Source: Brevibacillus formosus (GTDB taxonomy: Bacteria > Bacillota > Bacilli > Brevibacillales > Brevibacillaceae). Taken from it: 64,000 bases of DNA. Within the stretch, counting starts at the first letter, position 1; every line of letters starts with the position of its first letter. The notes under the pieces were generated by a model that worked only from the letters and a program-made list of their open reading frames with translations, did no database searches and was not told where the DNA came from. The stretch spans positions 1 to 64,000 of the forward strand of contig NZ_PXZL01000009.1 in NCBI RefSeq assembly GCF_003013405.1, written 5' to 3'. The position numbers and the translations under genes were made by a program. Positions 53,895 to 62,296 of the stretch are shown one piece after another.

Positions 53895-55502
53895 ATGACA
53901 AGAAATATGGGATTTTTATTAAAGACTTTCATGGTCTCCATCGTTCTGTTGGTGGGCTGCAGTAACGGTGATACGGAAAAAACAAAGTCAGCCGATACAG
54001 GGAAAGAGATCGTGTATGCCACTTCGAAAGATATTAACGATATGAACCCGCATTTTTATTCCGGCTCCATGCCAGCTCAAGGGATGGTGTACGAATCGCT
54101 GGTAGAAAATACGGAAGAGGGGATCAAACCTTCGTTGGCTGAATCTTGGGAAGTTTCCGAAGACGGAAAAGTGTACACGTTTCATTTGAGAAAAAACGTG
54201 ACGTTCCACGATGGAGAGCTGTTCAATGCGGAAGCAGTGAAAAAGAATATCGAAGCGGTGCAAAGCAATGCAAGCAAGCATTCCTGGATCAAGTTATCAA
54301 CAAAGATCGTGGCCTGCAATGTACTCGATGAATATACGGTTGAACTGGTCTTATCCGAACCGTATTACCCGACGCTGGTTGAATTGTCGATGACAAGACC
54401 TTATGTATTCATCTCGCCAAAAAATTTTGTGAACGGGGGAACCAAAGATGGCGTTAATGGTTATAACGGAACTGGTCCCTATAAGCTCACTGAGCATAAA
54501 GTCGATCAGTATGCCGTTTTTGAAGCAAATGAAAATTATTGGGGCGGCGCGCCTAAAGTGAAGAAAATCACAGCAAAAGTACTTCCCGCAGGAGAAACTA
54601 CTTTCTTGGCACTCCAAAAGGGAGAAGTCAACTTTGTATTTACGGATGATCGAGGCGCTAATAGTCTCGATGTAGAAGCCATGAATCAATTTGTTGAATC
54701 AGGTGAACACCAAATGATTCAGAGTCAACCAATGAATACAGGCATAGTTGTCGCTAATAGCAGCAAATCCGAGAGCCCTGTACATGAAAAGGCTGTGCGC
54801 GAAGCGTTTTGGCATGCGATTGACAGAGAGACCATCAGTAAACAAATATTTGAAGGTACGGAACAAGCAGCCTATACCCTTTTCTCGTCGAATGTCAATT
54901 ACGCCAACGTGGAATTAGAAAAGCGGGGATACGATTTGGAAAAAGCGAAGAAGATTTTGGAGGAGGCAGGCTGGGTAATCGGGAATGCGGGCGAATTCAG
55001 AACGAAAAACGGAAAGCCATTAGCCATGAAGCTTTATTATGATGTAAATTCGTCCACTCAAAAAACGCAGGCTGAATTGATTCAAAATACGGTAAAAAGG
55101 ATTGGGGTCCAACTGGAGATTATTGGCGAGGAGTCTTCTTCGATTGCGAACAGAAGGTCTACAGGTGACTATGACCTGCTCTTCAATCAAACGTGGGGAC
55201 TTGCGTATGATCCGCAGAGCACAATCGCTGCTTTTACTTCCAAGTCTTCCTATTACCATACGACAAGAGGCATCGCGCAAGCTGATGAGCTCTATAAAAA
55301 AATTGAAGACGTCATGGTGTCGACTAATGAAGAACATAGAAAATCACTATATGCTGATATTTTGACCATTGTCCATAAGGAAGCTGTATTTATTCCGATT
55401 ACGAATGGAAGAGTCACGATCTTGGCTCCCAAAAACCTGCAGGGTATCTCGTTTAAGCAAACGCAATTCGAGCTTCCATTTGAGCGGATGTACTTTGAAT
55501 AA
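53895..55502 (+). CDS. cntA: CntA-like metallophore-binding lipoprotein
   Basis: Solute-binding lipoprotein of 535 residues from the oligopeptide/nickel (SBP_bac_5) family. The signal ends in the lipobox LVGC with lipidated Cys22. The mature chain begins with a typical EIVYATSKDINDMNPHFYSGSMPAQGMVYESLVE and contains AESWEVSEDGKVYTFHLRKNVTFHDG. In the cnt operon this protein captures the metal-opine complex. It follows cntM after 24 bases and precedes two permease and two ATPase genes. Confidence 0.9.
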   Translation: MTRNMGFLLKTFMVSIVLLVGCSNGDTEKTKSADTGKEIVYATSKDINDMNPHFYSGSMPAQGMVYESLVENTEEGIKPSLAESWEVSEDGKVYTFHLRKNVTFHDGELFNAEAVKKNIEAVQSNASKHSWIKLSTKIVACNVLDEYTVELVLSEPYYPTLVELSMTRPYVFISPKNFVNGGTKDGVNGYNGTGPYKLTEHKVDQYAVFEANENYWGGAPKVKKITAKVLPAGETTFLALQKGEVNFVFTDDRGANSLDVEAMNQFVESGEHQMIQSQPMNTGIVVANSSKSESPVHEKAVREAFWHAIDRETISKQIFEGTEQAAYTLFSSNVNYANVELEKRGYDLEKAKKILEEAGWVIGNAGEFRTKNGKPLAMKLYYDVNSSTQKTQAELIQNTVKRIGVQLEIIGEESSSIANRRSTGDYDLLFNQTWGLAYDPQSTIAAFTSKSSYYHTTRGIAQADELYKKIEDVMVSTNEEHRKSLYADILTIVHKEAVFIPITNGRVTILAPKNLQGISFKQTQFELPFERMYFE

Positions 55503-55525
55503 ATACGCAAAAAAGGAGCTTGCTT

Positions 55526-56458
55526 ATGGGTAGCTATATCATCAAAAGGTTAATGCTATCGATTCCTTTGGTCCTGATCATATCGTTTGTAACGTTTGCC
55601 TTCATTCATCTATCTCCCATGGATCCTGCCGAAGTGGTACTGCATTCGCAAGGCATCCCCACAATAACGGATGAGTTACTTGCGCAAACCAGAGCGAAAC
55701 TTGGGATGGACCAACCCTTTTTGACTCGGTACCTTAACTGGGTTGCTTCATGCTTGCAGTTAGATTTTGGAGATTCATATATAACGGGAAAACCCGTGTG
55801 GTCTATGCTAGGACCAGCCTTTCTCCATACAGTAAAGCTGACGTTGATTTCGTCATTTGCCATAGTTGCGCTGTCCATCGTATTGGGAGTGGCATGCGCA
55901 TTGAACGCAGGCAAATGGGTGGACAAATCAGTCAGAGGCGTTTCGTTTTTCCTGACATCGATGCCGTCCTATTGGCTCGCTGCTCTGCTGATCTGGTATT
56001 TTTCCGTCAAGCTGGATTTGCTTCCGACAAGCGGAATGGAGTCATACAAAAGCTATATATTGCCCGTTGTTGTGATTACAATCAGCTATGCTGGCATCTA
56101 TTTTCGAATCATCAGAAGTTCCATGTTAAGCAACATGAATGAAGACTATGTTCTCTACGCAAGGGCATGCGGTTTACCGGAGAAGAAGATCACGATGCAC
56201 ATTCTTAGAAATTCATTGCAGGTGGCCATTTCCGTATTTTGCATGGCGATTCCCATTATTTTGGGAAGCACAGTCGTCGTGGAAAACATCTTTGCTTGGC
56301 CGGGACTCGGAACGCTAAGCGTCAAATCCATATTAAGCAGGGATTTTCCAATCATTCAAGCCTATGTTCTTGTGTTGGCAGTCGTCTTTATCCTGTTCAA
56401 CACCGTTTCCGACATCATCAATGCCGCATTGAAACCCAAAATAAGGGATGGTCTCTAG
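55526..56458 (+). CDS. cntB: CntB-like ABC permease
   Basis: Inner membrane permease of 310 residues (DppB/NikB family) with six predicted helices, starting with GSYIIKRLMLSIPLVLIISFVTF. The ATPase-contact (EAA) region is DYVLYARACGLPEKKITMHILRNS. ATG 55526 follows AAAAAGGAG; the frame opens six bases earlier at a TTG. The stop is directly followed by the ATG of the next gene. Confidence 0.9.
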   Translation: MGSYIIKRLMLSIPLVLIISFVTFAFIHLSPMDPAEVVLHSQGIPTITDELLAQTRAKLGMDQPFLTRYLNWVASCLQLDFGDSYITGKPVWSMLGPAFLHTVKLTLISSFAIVALSIVLGVACALNAGKWVDKSVRGVSFFLTSMPSYWLAALLIWYFSVKLDLLPTSGMESYKSYILPVVVITISYAGIYFRIIRSSMLSNMNEDYVLYARACGLPEKKITMHILRNSLQVAISVFCMAIPIILGSTVVVENIFAWPGLGTLSVKSILSRDFPIIQAYVLVLAVVFILFNTVSDIINAALKPKIRDGL

Positions 56459-57352
56459 ATGAAGCGATTACAAAATGTGTGGAAAGACAAGGTTGCTGTC
56501 CTATCCTTATCCATTATCACGGTTACAACTATGGCTGGGATATTTGCGCCTTTCGTTGCACCGCATGATCCCGCAGAAGTACATATGGAGCTTCGATTTG
56601 CATCCGCATCATGGGAGTATCTCTTGGGCAACGACCACCTAGGGCGATGCGTTTTATCCAGACTCATTTACGCTATTCGTCCCAGCATGCTATGGGTCTT
56701 TGTTGCACTGCTCCTATCTGTATTCATTGGGTCAATTGTAGGGGTTCTTGCGGGTTACTTTCGTGGAAAAACAGATGCCTTCTTGATGCGCGTTTGCGAT
56801 GTGGTCCTTTCTTTTCCTGGATATGTCATGATCCTGGCGATCATCGGCATTTTGGGAGTAGGTTTTGAAAATTTGATCATCGCCTTTGTATTGATGAAAT
56901 GGGCGTGGTTTGCTCGAATCATCAGAACGTCAGTCATGCAATATACGGAATCCGACTATGTAAAATTCGCAAAGGCAATCGGATCGAGCAATATGGCAAT
57001 TATGATCAGGCACATTGTTCCGGTTGCATTGCCCGACATTGCTGTCATTTCAAGCAGCTCCTTCGGTTCGATGATTTTGCAAATATCGGGATTTTCTTTC
57101 CTCGGTTTAGGCATACAAGCACCGGAAGCAGAGTGGGGCATGATGCTGAATGAAGCGAGAGACGTCATGTTTTCACGCCCGGAATTCATGCTAGCTCCCG
57201 GTTTGACCATTGTAATCGTCGTTTCGGCCATTAACTATTTGTCTGATGCGCTTCAAGTAGCTTTAGATCCCAAATTGATGACTTCTACCTATAAGCAGCA
57301 AGGATTAGAAGCTGCTTCTACCGTGAAGCTTGAGGGAAAGGGGGTGGCATAA
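56459..57352 (+). CDS. cntC: CntC-like ABC permease
   Basis: Second permease of 297 residues (DppC/NikC family), with an N-terminal helix at residues 17-35 and five more after it. The family hallmarks GNDHLGRCVLSRLIYAIRPS and the EAA region DYVKFAKAIGSSNMAIMIRHI are present. It forms the channel together with CntB. Confidence 0.9.
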   Translation: MKRLQNVWKDKVAVLSLSIITVTTMAGIFAPFVAPHDPAEVHMELRFASASWEYLLGNDHLGRCVLSRLIYAIRPSMLWVFVALLLSVFIGSIVGVLAGYFRGKTDAFLMRVCDVVLSFPGYVMILAIIGILGVGFENLIIAFVLMKWAWFARIIRTSVMQYTESDYVKFAKAIGSSNMAIMIRHIVPVALPDIAVISSSSFGSMILQISGFSFLGLGIQAPEAEWGMMLNEARDVMFSRPEFMLAPGLTIVIVVSAINYLSDALQVALDPKLMTSTYKQQGLEAASTVKLEGKGVA

Positions 57353-57356
57353 CTGG

Positions 57357-58181
57357 ATGATGAACATTTTGGAGGTAAATAACCTGAAAATCTGGGACAG
57401 CCGCAATGATCGAGTGATCGTTCCAAACAGTTCATTTCATGTGAAGCAGGGAAGCTGCCTGGCCATTGTTGGAGAAAGCGGAAGCGGGAAGTCGGTGACT
57501 TGCAAGGCCATCATGAGATTGAATAGCGCCGGGATTCGCCAATCGGGAGACATTCTATTACGAGGAGAAAACCTCATGGAGCTCTCAGAACAGGAGATGA
57601 GGAAAAAGAGGGGAAAGCAGCTTTGCATGATTTTACAGAATGGCATGCGTGCCTTTGATCCCTCTTGCGTGGTGGGCGTTCATCTAAAGGAGACGCTAGT
57701 GGAACATTTTGGATGGAGCCGTGACGAAATCACAACCAAAATGAAAAATGCCATGGAAAGCGTCATGCTGAAAGACCCGATCGAGGTAATGAATAAATAT
57801 CCCCACCAGCTGTCGGGTGGAACGCTGCAGCGGGTCATGATTGCGCTGGCCATCGTATTGGAGCCTGACATTCTGATTGCTGATGAACCCACGACAGCAC
57901 TCGATACAATCTCGCAGTTCGAAGTGGTTGAGCAGTTCCTGCAATTGCGCGATCGACTAGGCAGCTCCATGATCTTCATTTCTCACGATTTAGGGATTGT
58001 CAAATTATTAGCAGATGAGGTTCTCGTCATGAAAGAAGGAGAAATTGTTGAAAAAGGGACGACCCAAGCCATCTTCTCTGAACCGCAGCATACCTATACC
58101 CGTTACTTGCTCTCCTCGAAGCTAGCGATGAATCAACATTTTAAGAGGGTCATGGGAGGAGTTAGTATTGCTGAGCGTTGA
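57357..58181 (+). CDS. cntD: CntD-like ABC ATPase
   Basis: ATPase of 274 residues for the metallophore importer. Motifs are Walker A GESGSGKSV, Q-loop MILQNGMRAFDP, signature LSGGTLQRVMIA and Walker B ILIADEPTTALD, with the C-terminal extension of the DppD/NikD family. The start at 57357 (MMNILEV) is five bases after the cntC stop and has a G-rich site; the frame opens at 57330 within cntC. Its end overlaps cntF by 14 bases. Confidence 0.88.
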   Translation: MMNILEVNNLKIWDSRNDRVIVPNSSFHVKQGSCLAIVGESGSGKSVTCKAIMRLNSAGIRQSGDILLRGENLMELSEQEMRKKRGKQLCMILQNGMRAFDPSCVVGVHLKETLVEHFGWSRDEITTKMKNAMESVMLKDPIEVMNKYPHQLSGGTLQRVMIALAIVLEPDILIADEPTTALDTISQFEVVEQFLQLRDRLGSSMIFISHDLGIVKLLADEVLVMKEGEIVEKGTTQAIFSEPQHTYTRYLLSSKLAMNQHFKRVMGGVSIAER

Positions 58182-58911
58182 GTGTGTGGAGAAATCATAC
58201 GGAAGGGGCGGATTGTTCTCAAGGGAAAGAGAGCATGTGTTGAAAAACATTAGCTTCGAATGCAAGTCTGGGGAGTGTCTCGGCATCATCGGAGAAAGCG
58301 GAAGTGGTAAATCAACATTAGGAAGATTGCTATTGGGGATTGAAAAGCCTGATCGAGGTGCCATCTTGTTTGAGGGCAAAAAAGTAGAGGATCGAAAAGG
58401 AAGAACAGGGAACATCAGCGCTGTATTTCAAGATTACACTTCTTCGATCAATCCATTATATACGGTTGAGGACGCCATACGGGAGCCTTTGCAAATGAAA
58501 AGAAAGGGACGAGAAGATGTTCGAAGCGAGATTGATCATTTATTAAGTCAAGTAGGGTTGGATTCTTCCTATCGAAAGAAATATCCTCATGAGTTATCAG
58601 GGGGGGAGGCTCAGAGGGTATGCATAGCGAGAGCCATTTCAACGGAACCGAGATTCATTCTATTTGATGAAGCAATCAGTTCACTGGATGGGTCTGTGCA
58701 AATGCAAGTGCTTGAATTACTAAAGGACTTGAGGAAACGTTACAAGATTGGCTATATCTTCATCACCCATGATATACAGGCTGCCGCCTATATATGCGAC
58801 AGAGTCATGATCATACGAAATGGTGAGATCGAAGAGATTGTGAAGGTTGAACAATTAAAAGATGTTCAATCCGCCTATACGAAGAAACTGCTGCAAATGA
58901 TTATTGCCTAA
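58168..58911 (+). CDS. cntF: CntF-like ABC ATPase
   Basis: Second importer ATPase, 247 residues, DppF/NikE family. Motifs are Walker A GESGSGKST, Q-loop AVFQDYTSSINP, signature LSGGEAQRVCIA and Walker B FILFDEAISSLD, where Ile-Ser replaces the usual Thr-Ser. The start is TTG at 58168 after GGGAGGAG, inside the end of cntD. The order D then F agrees with the S. aureus operon. Confidence 0.88.
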   Translation: MLSVECVEKSYGRGGLFSREREHVLKNISFECKSGECLGIIGESGSGKSTLGRLLLGIEKPDRGAILFEGKKVEDRKGRTGNISAVFQDYTSSINPLYTVEDAIREPLQMKRKGREDVRSEIDHLLSQVGLDSSYRKKYPHELSGGEAQRVCIARAISTEPRFILFDEAISSLDGSVQMQVLELLKDLRKRYKIGYIFITHDIQAAAYICDRVMIIRNGEIEEIVKVEQLKDVQSAYTKKLLQMIIA

Positions 58912-58961
58912 AGGAATTGGCAACGAGAGTGAGCAGAGGATCAGAGGAAGGAGCAAGAACT

Positions 58962-60158
58962 ATGAGAGGGGCTCTGTCTTGGCCATTTTTACGATTATAC
59001 ATATTGACTCTTTTGTATTTTAGTGCGAACTCTATTCTGAATGTCATTATTCCGTTAAAGGGTGCAGAGTTGGGTGCGACCAATACAACAATCGGAGTCG
59101 TTATGGGAGCGTATCTGTTTACAACCATGTTTTTTCGGCCGTGGGCAGGTCATATTATCCAAAAATATGGACCAATCAAAGTGCTCCGCACGATTCTTAT
59201 TTTCAATGGAGCGGCTCTCATTTTGTATACGTTTACTGAATTAGAGGGTTTTATTGTTGCCCGTATTCTGCAAGGGGTGTGTACCGCTTTTTTCTCCATG
59301 GCATTACAGTTAGGGATTATTGATGCGTTGCCGGACGAGGATCGTTCTCAAGGAATTTCCCTGTATTCCTTATGTGCTTATTTGCCTGGTATTCTTGGCC
59401 CTTTACTCGCTTTAGGCATCTGGCAAGCGGGGGATAGCTCTTATTTTACAGTTGCTATGGTCACCATTGCGATCCTTACAGGAGTGGTGGGTTATAGCGC
59501 CAGCATGGACAAAAAAGTGGCTGAGCCTGCTCCGGGTCAGACTGAACAGGGAGCAACCATGCTTGGTTCCATGAGCCAATTAGTCAAAAACCCGTATTTA
59601 TGTAAATGCAGCGTCCTGATGCTGGCTGCATCTATTATATTTGGAGCTGTGACAACCTTTATACCGCTGTACGCTGTACAAATCAACTACGGGAATGCGG
59701 GAATTTTCCTGATGCTTCAAGCGGGTACCGTCGTATTATCGCGGTTTGTATTGAGAAAGAAAATCCCTTCAGACGGCAAGTGGCGTTCCTCTTTTATGAT
59801 GGGAATTATGCTCATTCTTGCGGTAGCGGCGTTAAGTGTAAGCTTTTCTAGCTTGGGTGGAGCAGCCTTTCTCTACGTAGGGGCCATATTAATGGGAATC
59901 GCTCAAGCCCTTCTCTATCCTACGTTAACGACGTATTTGACATTTGTTCTGCCAAAGACGGATCGCAATGTGTTAATCGGGTTATTCATAGCTATGGCGG
60001 ATTTGGGTGTTTCTCTGGGAGGAGTCATCATGGGGCCAGTCGCTGATCATTTCTCTTATTCCTTTATGTATATGATCTGTGCAATCTTAGGCGTGACGAT
60101 GATCATTTTTGCCTATGAACGAAGCAAAACTTCTGTTGGGTTACAACAAGACAGATGA
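58962..60158 (+). CDS. cntE: CntE-like MFS exporter of the opine metallophore
   Basis: Major facilitator of 398 residues with 12 predicted helices, the last gene of the operon. In S. aureus, CntE exports staphylopine. The start region SWPFLRLYILTLLYFSANSILNVIIPLK and the loop GHIIQKYGPIKVLRT are typical. I chose ATG 58962, nine bases after AGGAAGGAG, over an in-frame TTG at 58917. An export gene joined to biosynthesis and import genes shows that the compound is secreted and retrieved. Confidence 0.87.
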   Translation: MRGALSWPFLRLYILTLLYFSANSILNVIIPLKGAELGATNTTIGVVMGAYLFTTMFFRPWAGHIIQKYGPIKVLRTILIFNGAALILYTFTELEGFIVARILQGVCTAFFSMALQLGIIDALPDEDRSQGISLYSLCAYLPGILGPLLALGIWQAGDSSYFTVAMVTIAILTGVVGYSASMDKKVAEPAPGQTEQGATMLGSMSQLVKNPYLCKCSVLMLAASIIFGAVTTFIPLYAVQINYGNAGIFLMLQAGTVVLSRFVLRKKIPSDGKWRSSFMMGIMLILAVAALSVSFSSLGGAAFLYVGAILMGIAQALLYPTLTTYLTFVLPKTDRNVLIGLFIAMADLGVSLGGVIMGPVADHFSYSFMYMICAILGVTMIIFAYERSKTSVGLQQDR

Positions 60159-60244
60159 TTTTCTTTGCCGAGGCTCAATCGTGGAAGGAAGAAAAGGGTT
60201 ATCTGTAAATAGTGGTTGGACACGTAAGAAAATATTCAGGTGGC

Positions 60245-60293
60245 AAGCCTAGTACATGTTAGGAGATGATACCTAGCGTTTACTCGGCTTTTT
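60245..60293 (+). terminator. Terminator of the metallophore operon
   Basis: AAGCCTAGTA (60245) pairs with TACTCGGCTT (ending 60290) with one mismatch, an inner TAGG/CCTA stem is possible, and TTTTT follows. Confidence 0.65.
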
Positions 60294-60319
60294 CATATTA
60301 GGATGCGAATCAAAAAACA

Positions 60320-60375
60320 GTACCTATTTGACCATCATTTAGCGTCATAAAAGATAGGGGAAGGTACCTATTTGA
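60320..60375. promoter_or_regulatory. Repeated GTACCTATTTGA and NreC-like palindrome upstream of the two-component genes
   Basis: GTACCTATTTGA occurs at 60320-60331 and 60364-60375, 44 bases apart. The second copy overlaps a 16-bp imperfect palindrome TAGGGG-AAGG-TACCTA (60355-60370) that resembles the perfect one at 62182. TACCTAT also fits the NarL heptamer TACYYMT. These are candidate sites for the NarL-family regulator encoded next. Confidence 0.5.
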
Positions 60376-60449
60376 AAGGTGCTTCCCGTCTTTTACGATT
60401 GGGTTATAGAAGAAATGATCTCGATACCATTCAGTATGGAGGACCAATG

Positions 60450-61523
60450 ATGGATCAAAGTCTGAATTATTTTGAACACTCTGGTGATGAAGGAAACGCG
60501 ATCGACAACGGGTATCTAAAGCAAATCTTCGACCACTTGCAAGACGGAATTATTCTCATGGACCAGGAACGAAAAATTATGGTGATGAACCCATCCGCAG
60601 AGAAAATGACCGGTTGGAAACGAGGAGAAAAGGTCCCGTTCTGCTCCTACTGCCAAAACAGAGAGTTGGAACCGGGAGAAGAACGATGTTATTTGCTCGC
60701 CAAACGGGAGGTTCCCTATTTTCTTTCTGCGATGCCTACATATGAAGGACGGTACGTAGACATGGAGATGAGTACGGCTGTCATCTATGAAAATGGTGAA
60801 CAAAATAGGCAGGATGTCCTTTTGGTCTTAAAAGATATGACGGTCAAGAAAAAAGAAGAGGAGGTCAGAATCTCCAAGCAGGTGCTGCAAAAAACGCTAG
60901 AAGCTCAAGAAAATGAACATAAGCGCCTGGCCCGGGAGCTGCATGACGGCGTAGGACAATCCTTGTATTCCGTTTCGGTAGGTATTCAAGCGATTCAAGC
61001 TCGCCTAAACGAGAAAGGACAATTCCGGGAATACATGCAAGAGATCGTGAATGAGCTGGAAAAAGCGATGCAAGACGTCAAGCTGTATTCTCTACAGCTG
61101 CGTCCGCATAGTCTCGATCAACTGGGGCTGATTCCTACTGTACAACATCTTGTTTCCAGCTTGAACAAAGCACATCAGGATGTTTCCATTACCTTTTCCT
61201 ACAGCAATGTCAGCGATCATTTTCAGCCAATCTTGGAAATCAACCTGTACCGTGTCATCCAAGAAGCCTTACATAATGCACTGAAATACGCGAAGGCGAC
61301 ACTCATTGAAGTCATCTTGTACAAGGAAAACGACCTACTGACGTTACTGATTCAGGACAACGGAATCGGATTTGTGCGCGATCGGGTTCAGGGTGGTCTG
61401 GGACTCAAACATATGGAAGAACGAGTGGATCAGATGGAGGGGACTCTTCAGATTCAATCCGTGCTCCACGAAGGTACATTGATCAAGGTAACAGTAGTAG
61501 GACAAGGAGGGAGAGCAGAGTGA
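60450..61523 (+). CDS. NreB-like cytosolic sensor histidine kinase
   Basis: Kinase of 357 residues of the HisKA_3/NarX-type. A PAS domain (about residues 20-140) holds a cysteine cluster C65-x2-C68-x11-C80-x2-L83. Staphylococcal NreB, an oxygen sensor with a 4Fe-4S cluster, has the same spacing with four cysteines; here the fourth is Leu. The H box is ARELHDGVGQSLYS, followed by an ATPase domain with EALHNALKYA and GGLGLKHMEERV. ATG 60450 is seven bases after GGAGG; an in-frame TTG at 60372 overlaps the putative operator. The stop overlaps the regulator gene. Confidence 0.85.
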   Translation: MDQSLNYFEHSGDEGNAIDNGYLKQIFDHLQDGIILMDQERKIMVMNPSAEKMTGWKRGEKVPFCSYCQNRELEPGEERCYLLAKREVPYFLSAMPTYEGRYVDMEMSTAVIYENGEQNRQDVLLVLKDMTVKKKEEEVRISKQVLQKTLEAQENEHKRLARELHDGVGQSLYSVSVGIQAIQARLNEKGQFREYMQEIVNELEKAMQDVKLYSLQLRPHSLDQLGLIPTVQHLVSSLNKAHQDVSITFSYSNVSDHFQPILEINLYRVIQEALHNALKYAKATLIEVILYKENDLLTLLIQDNGIGFVRDRVQGGLGLKHMEERVDQMEGTLQIQSVLHEGTLIKVTVVGQGGRAE

Positions 61524-62164
61524 TACGGGTGCTTTTGGTTGATGATCACACGATGATTCGGAAGGGATTGCGTGTGCTTCTCGAAAGTTACTCTCAAATA
61601 AAAATTGTCGGAGAGAGTCATACAGGAAACGATGCCATCCTTAAAGCCAATCAGCTGGAACCCGATGTGGTGCTGATGGATTTGTCATTGCCAAATGGGC
61701 TGGATGGATTTACCGCGAGCAATGAGATTCGCAAGTCGAATCCTTTCGTGAAAATCGTCATATTGACCATGCATGACGAGGAGATTTTTGTCCAGAAGGC
61801 TATTACTGTCGGAGCCGATGGGTACATCTTAAAAAACAGTCATGGCGAGCTGCTGTTTCAAGCCATTGTGGAGGTCTATAGAGGTAAGCGCTTTTACAGA
61901 ACATCCGTATCGCAAGAGGTCATCAATCTATGGCTGAAATCGGATGCCAGGACGCTGCCTTCTGTATTAACGCTGCGAGAAAAGGAGCTTGTCAGACTCA
62001 TTGTGCTTGGCTATACCAATAAGGAAATGGCAGATAAGCTGTTGATCAGCGTCAAAACTGTGGAGAACCACAAAACGAATATCATGCAGAAACTAGGACT
62101 GGATTCTAAGCATCAATTGATCCAATACGCCATTAAAAATAGATATCTCGATCTGGCGTTTTAA
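61520..62164 (+). CDS. NarL/LuxR-family response regulator (NreC-like)
   Basis: Response regulator of 214 residues. The receiver has D8-D9, phosphorylated Asp54 (VLMDLSLPNG) and Lys in YILKNS. The C-terminal LuxR-type helix-turn-helix reads LTLREKELVRLIVLGYTNKEMADKLLISVKTVENHKTNIMQKLGL. The start is GTG at 61520 overlapping the kinase TGA by four bases. It pairs with the NreB-like kinase. Confidence 0.9.
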   Translation: MIRVLLVDDHTMIRKGLRVLLESYSQIKIVGESHTGNDAILKANQLEPDVVLMDLSLPNGLDGFTASNEIRKSNPFVKIVILTMHDEEIFVQKAITVGADGYILKNSHGELLFQAIVEVYRGKRFYRTSVSQEVINLWLKSDARTLPSVLTLREKELVRLIVLGYTNKEMADKLLISVKTVENHKTNIMQKLGLDSKHQLIQYAIKNRYLDLAF

Positions 62165-62181
62165 TCGCATAGATCAAAAAG

Positions 62182-62197
62182 TAGGGGACTTCCCCTA
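62182..62197. promoter_or_regulatory. Perfect palindrome TAGGGG-ACTT-CCCCTA upstream of the flavoprotein gene
   Basis: A 6-bp perfect inverted repeat with a four-base spacer lies 115 bases before the SQR-type gene. The GC-rich TAGGG/CCCTA form resembles the staphylococcal NreC site, and a related element precedes the kinase operon. Confidence 0.55.
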
Positions 62198-62296
62198 TAT
62201 AGAAAAAATAACAGGCGAATAAACTGAATATAGTGACTACATCGCATGAACCATCATCGTACGATTGGAAACCATACCGTCGGCGAAGGAGGAACT

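Noticed and set aside
62182..62197. CsoR/CstR-type persulfide repressor operator
   Set aside because: The G/C-run palindrome is similar in style, but no CsoR-family gene is present in the window and a NarL-type regulator lies directly upstream, so NreC-like binding is preferred without excluding the other.
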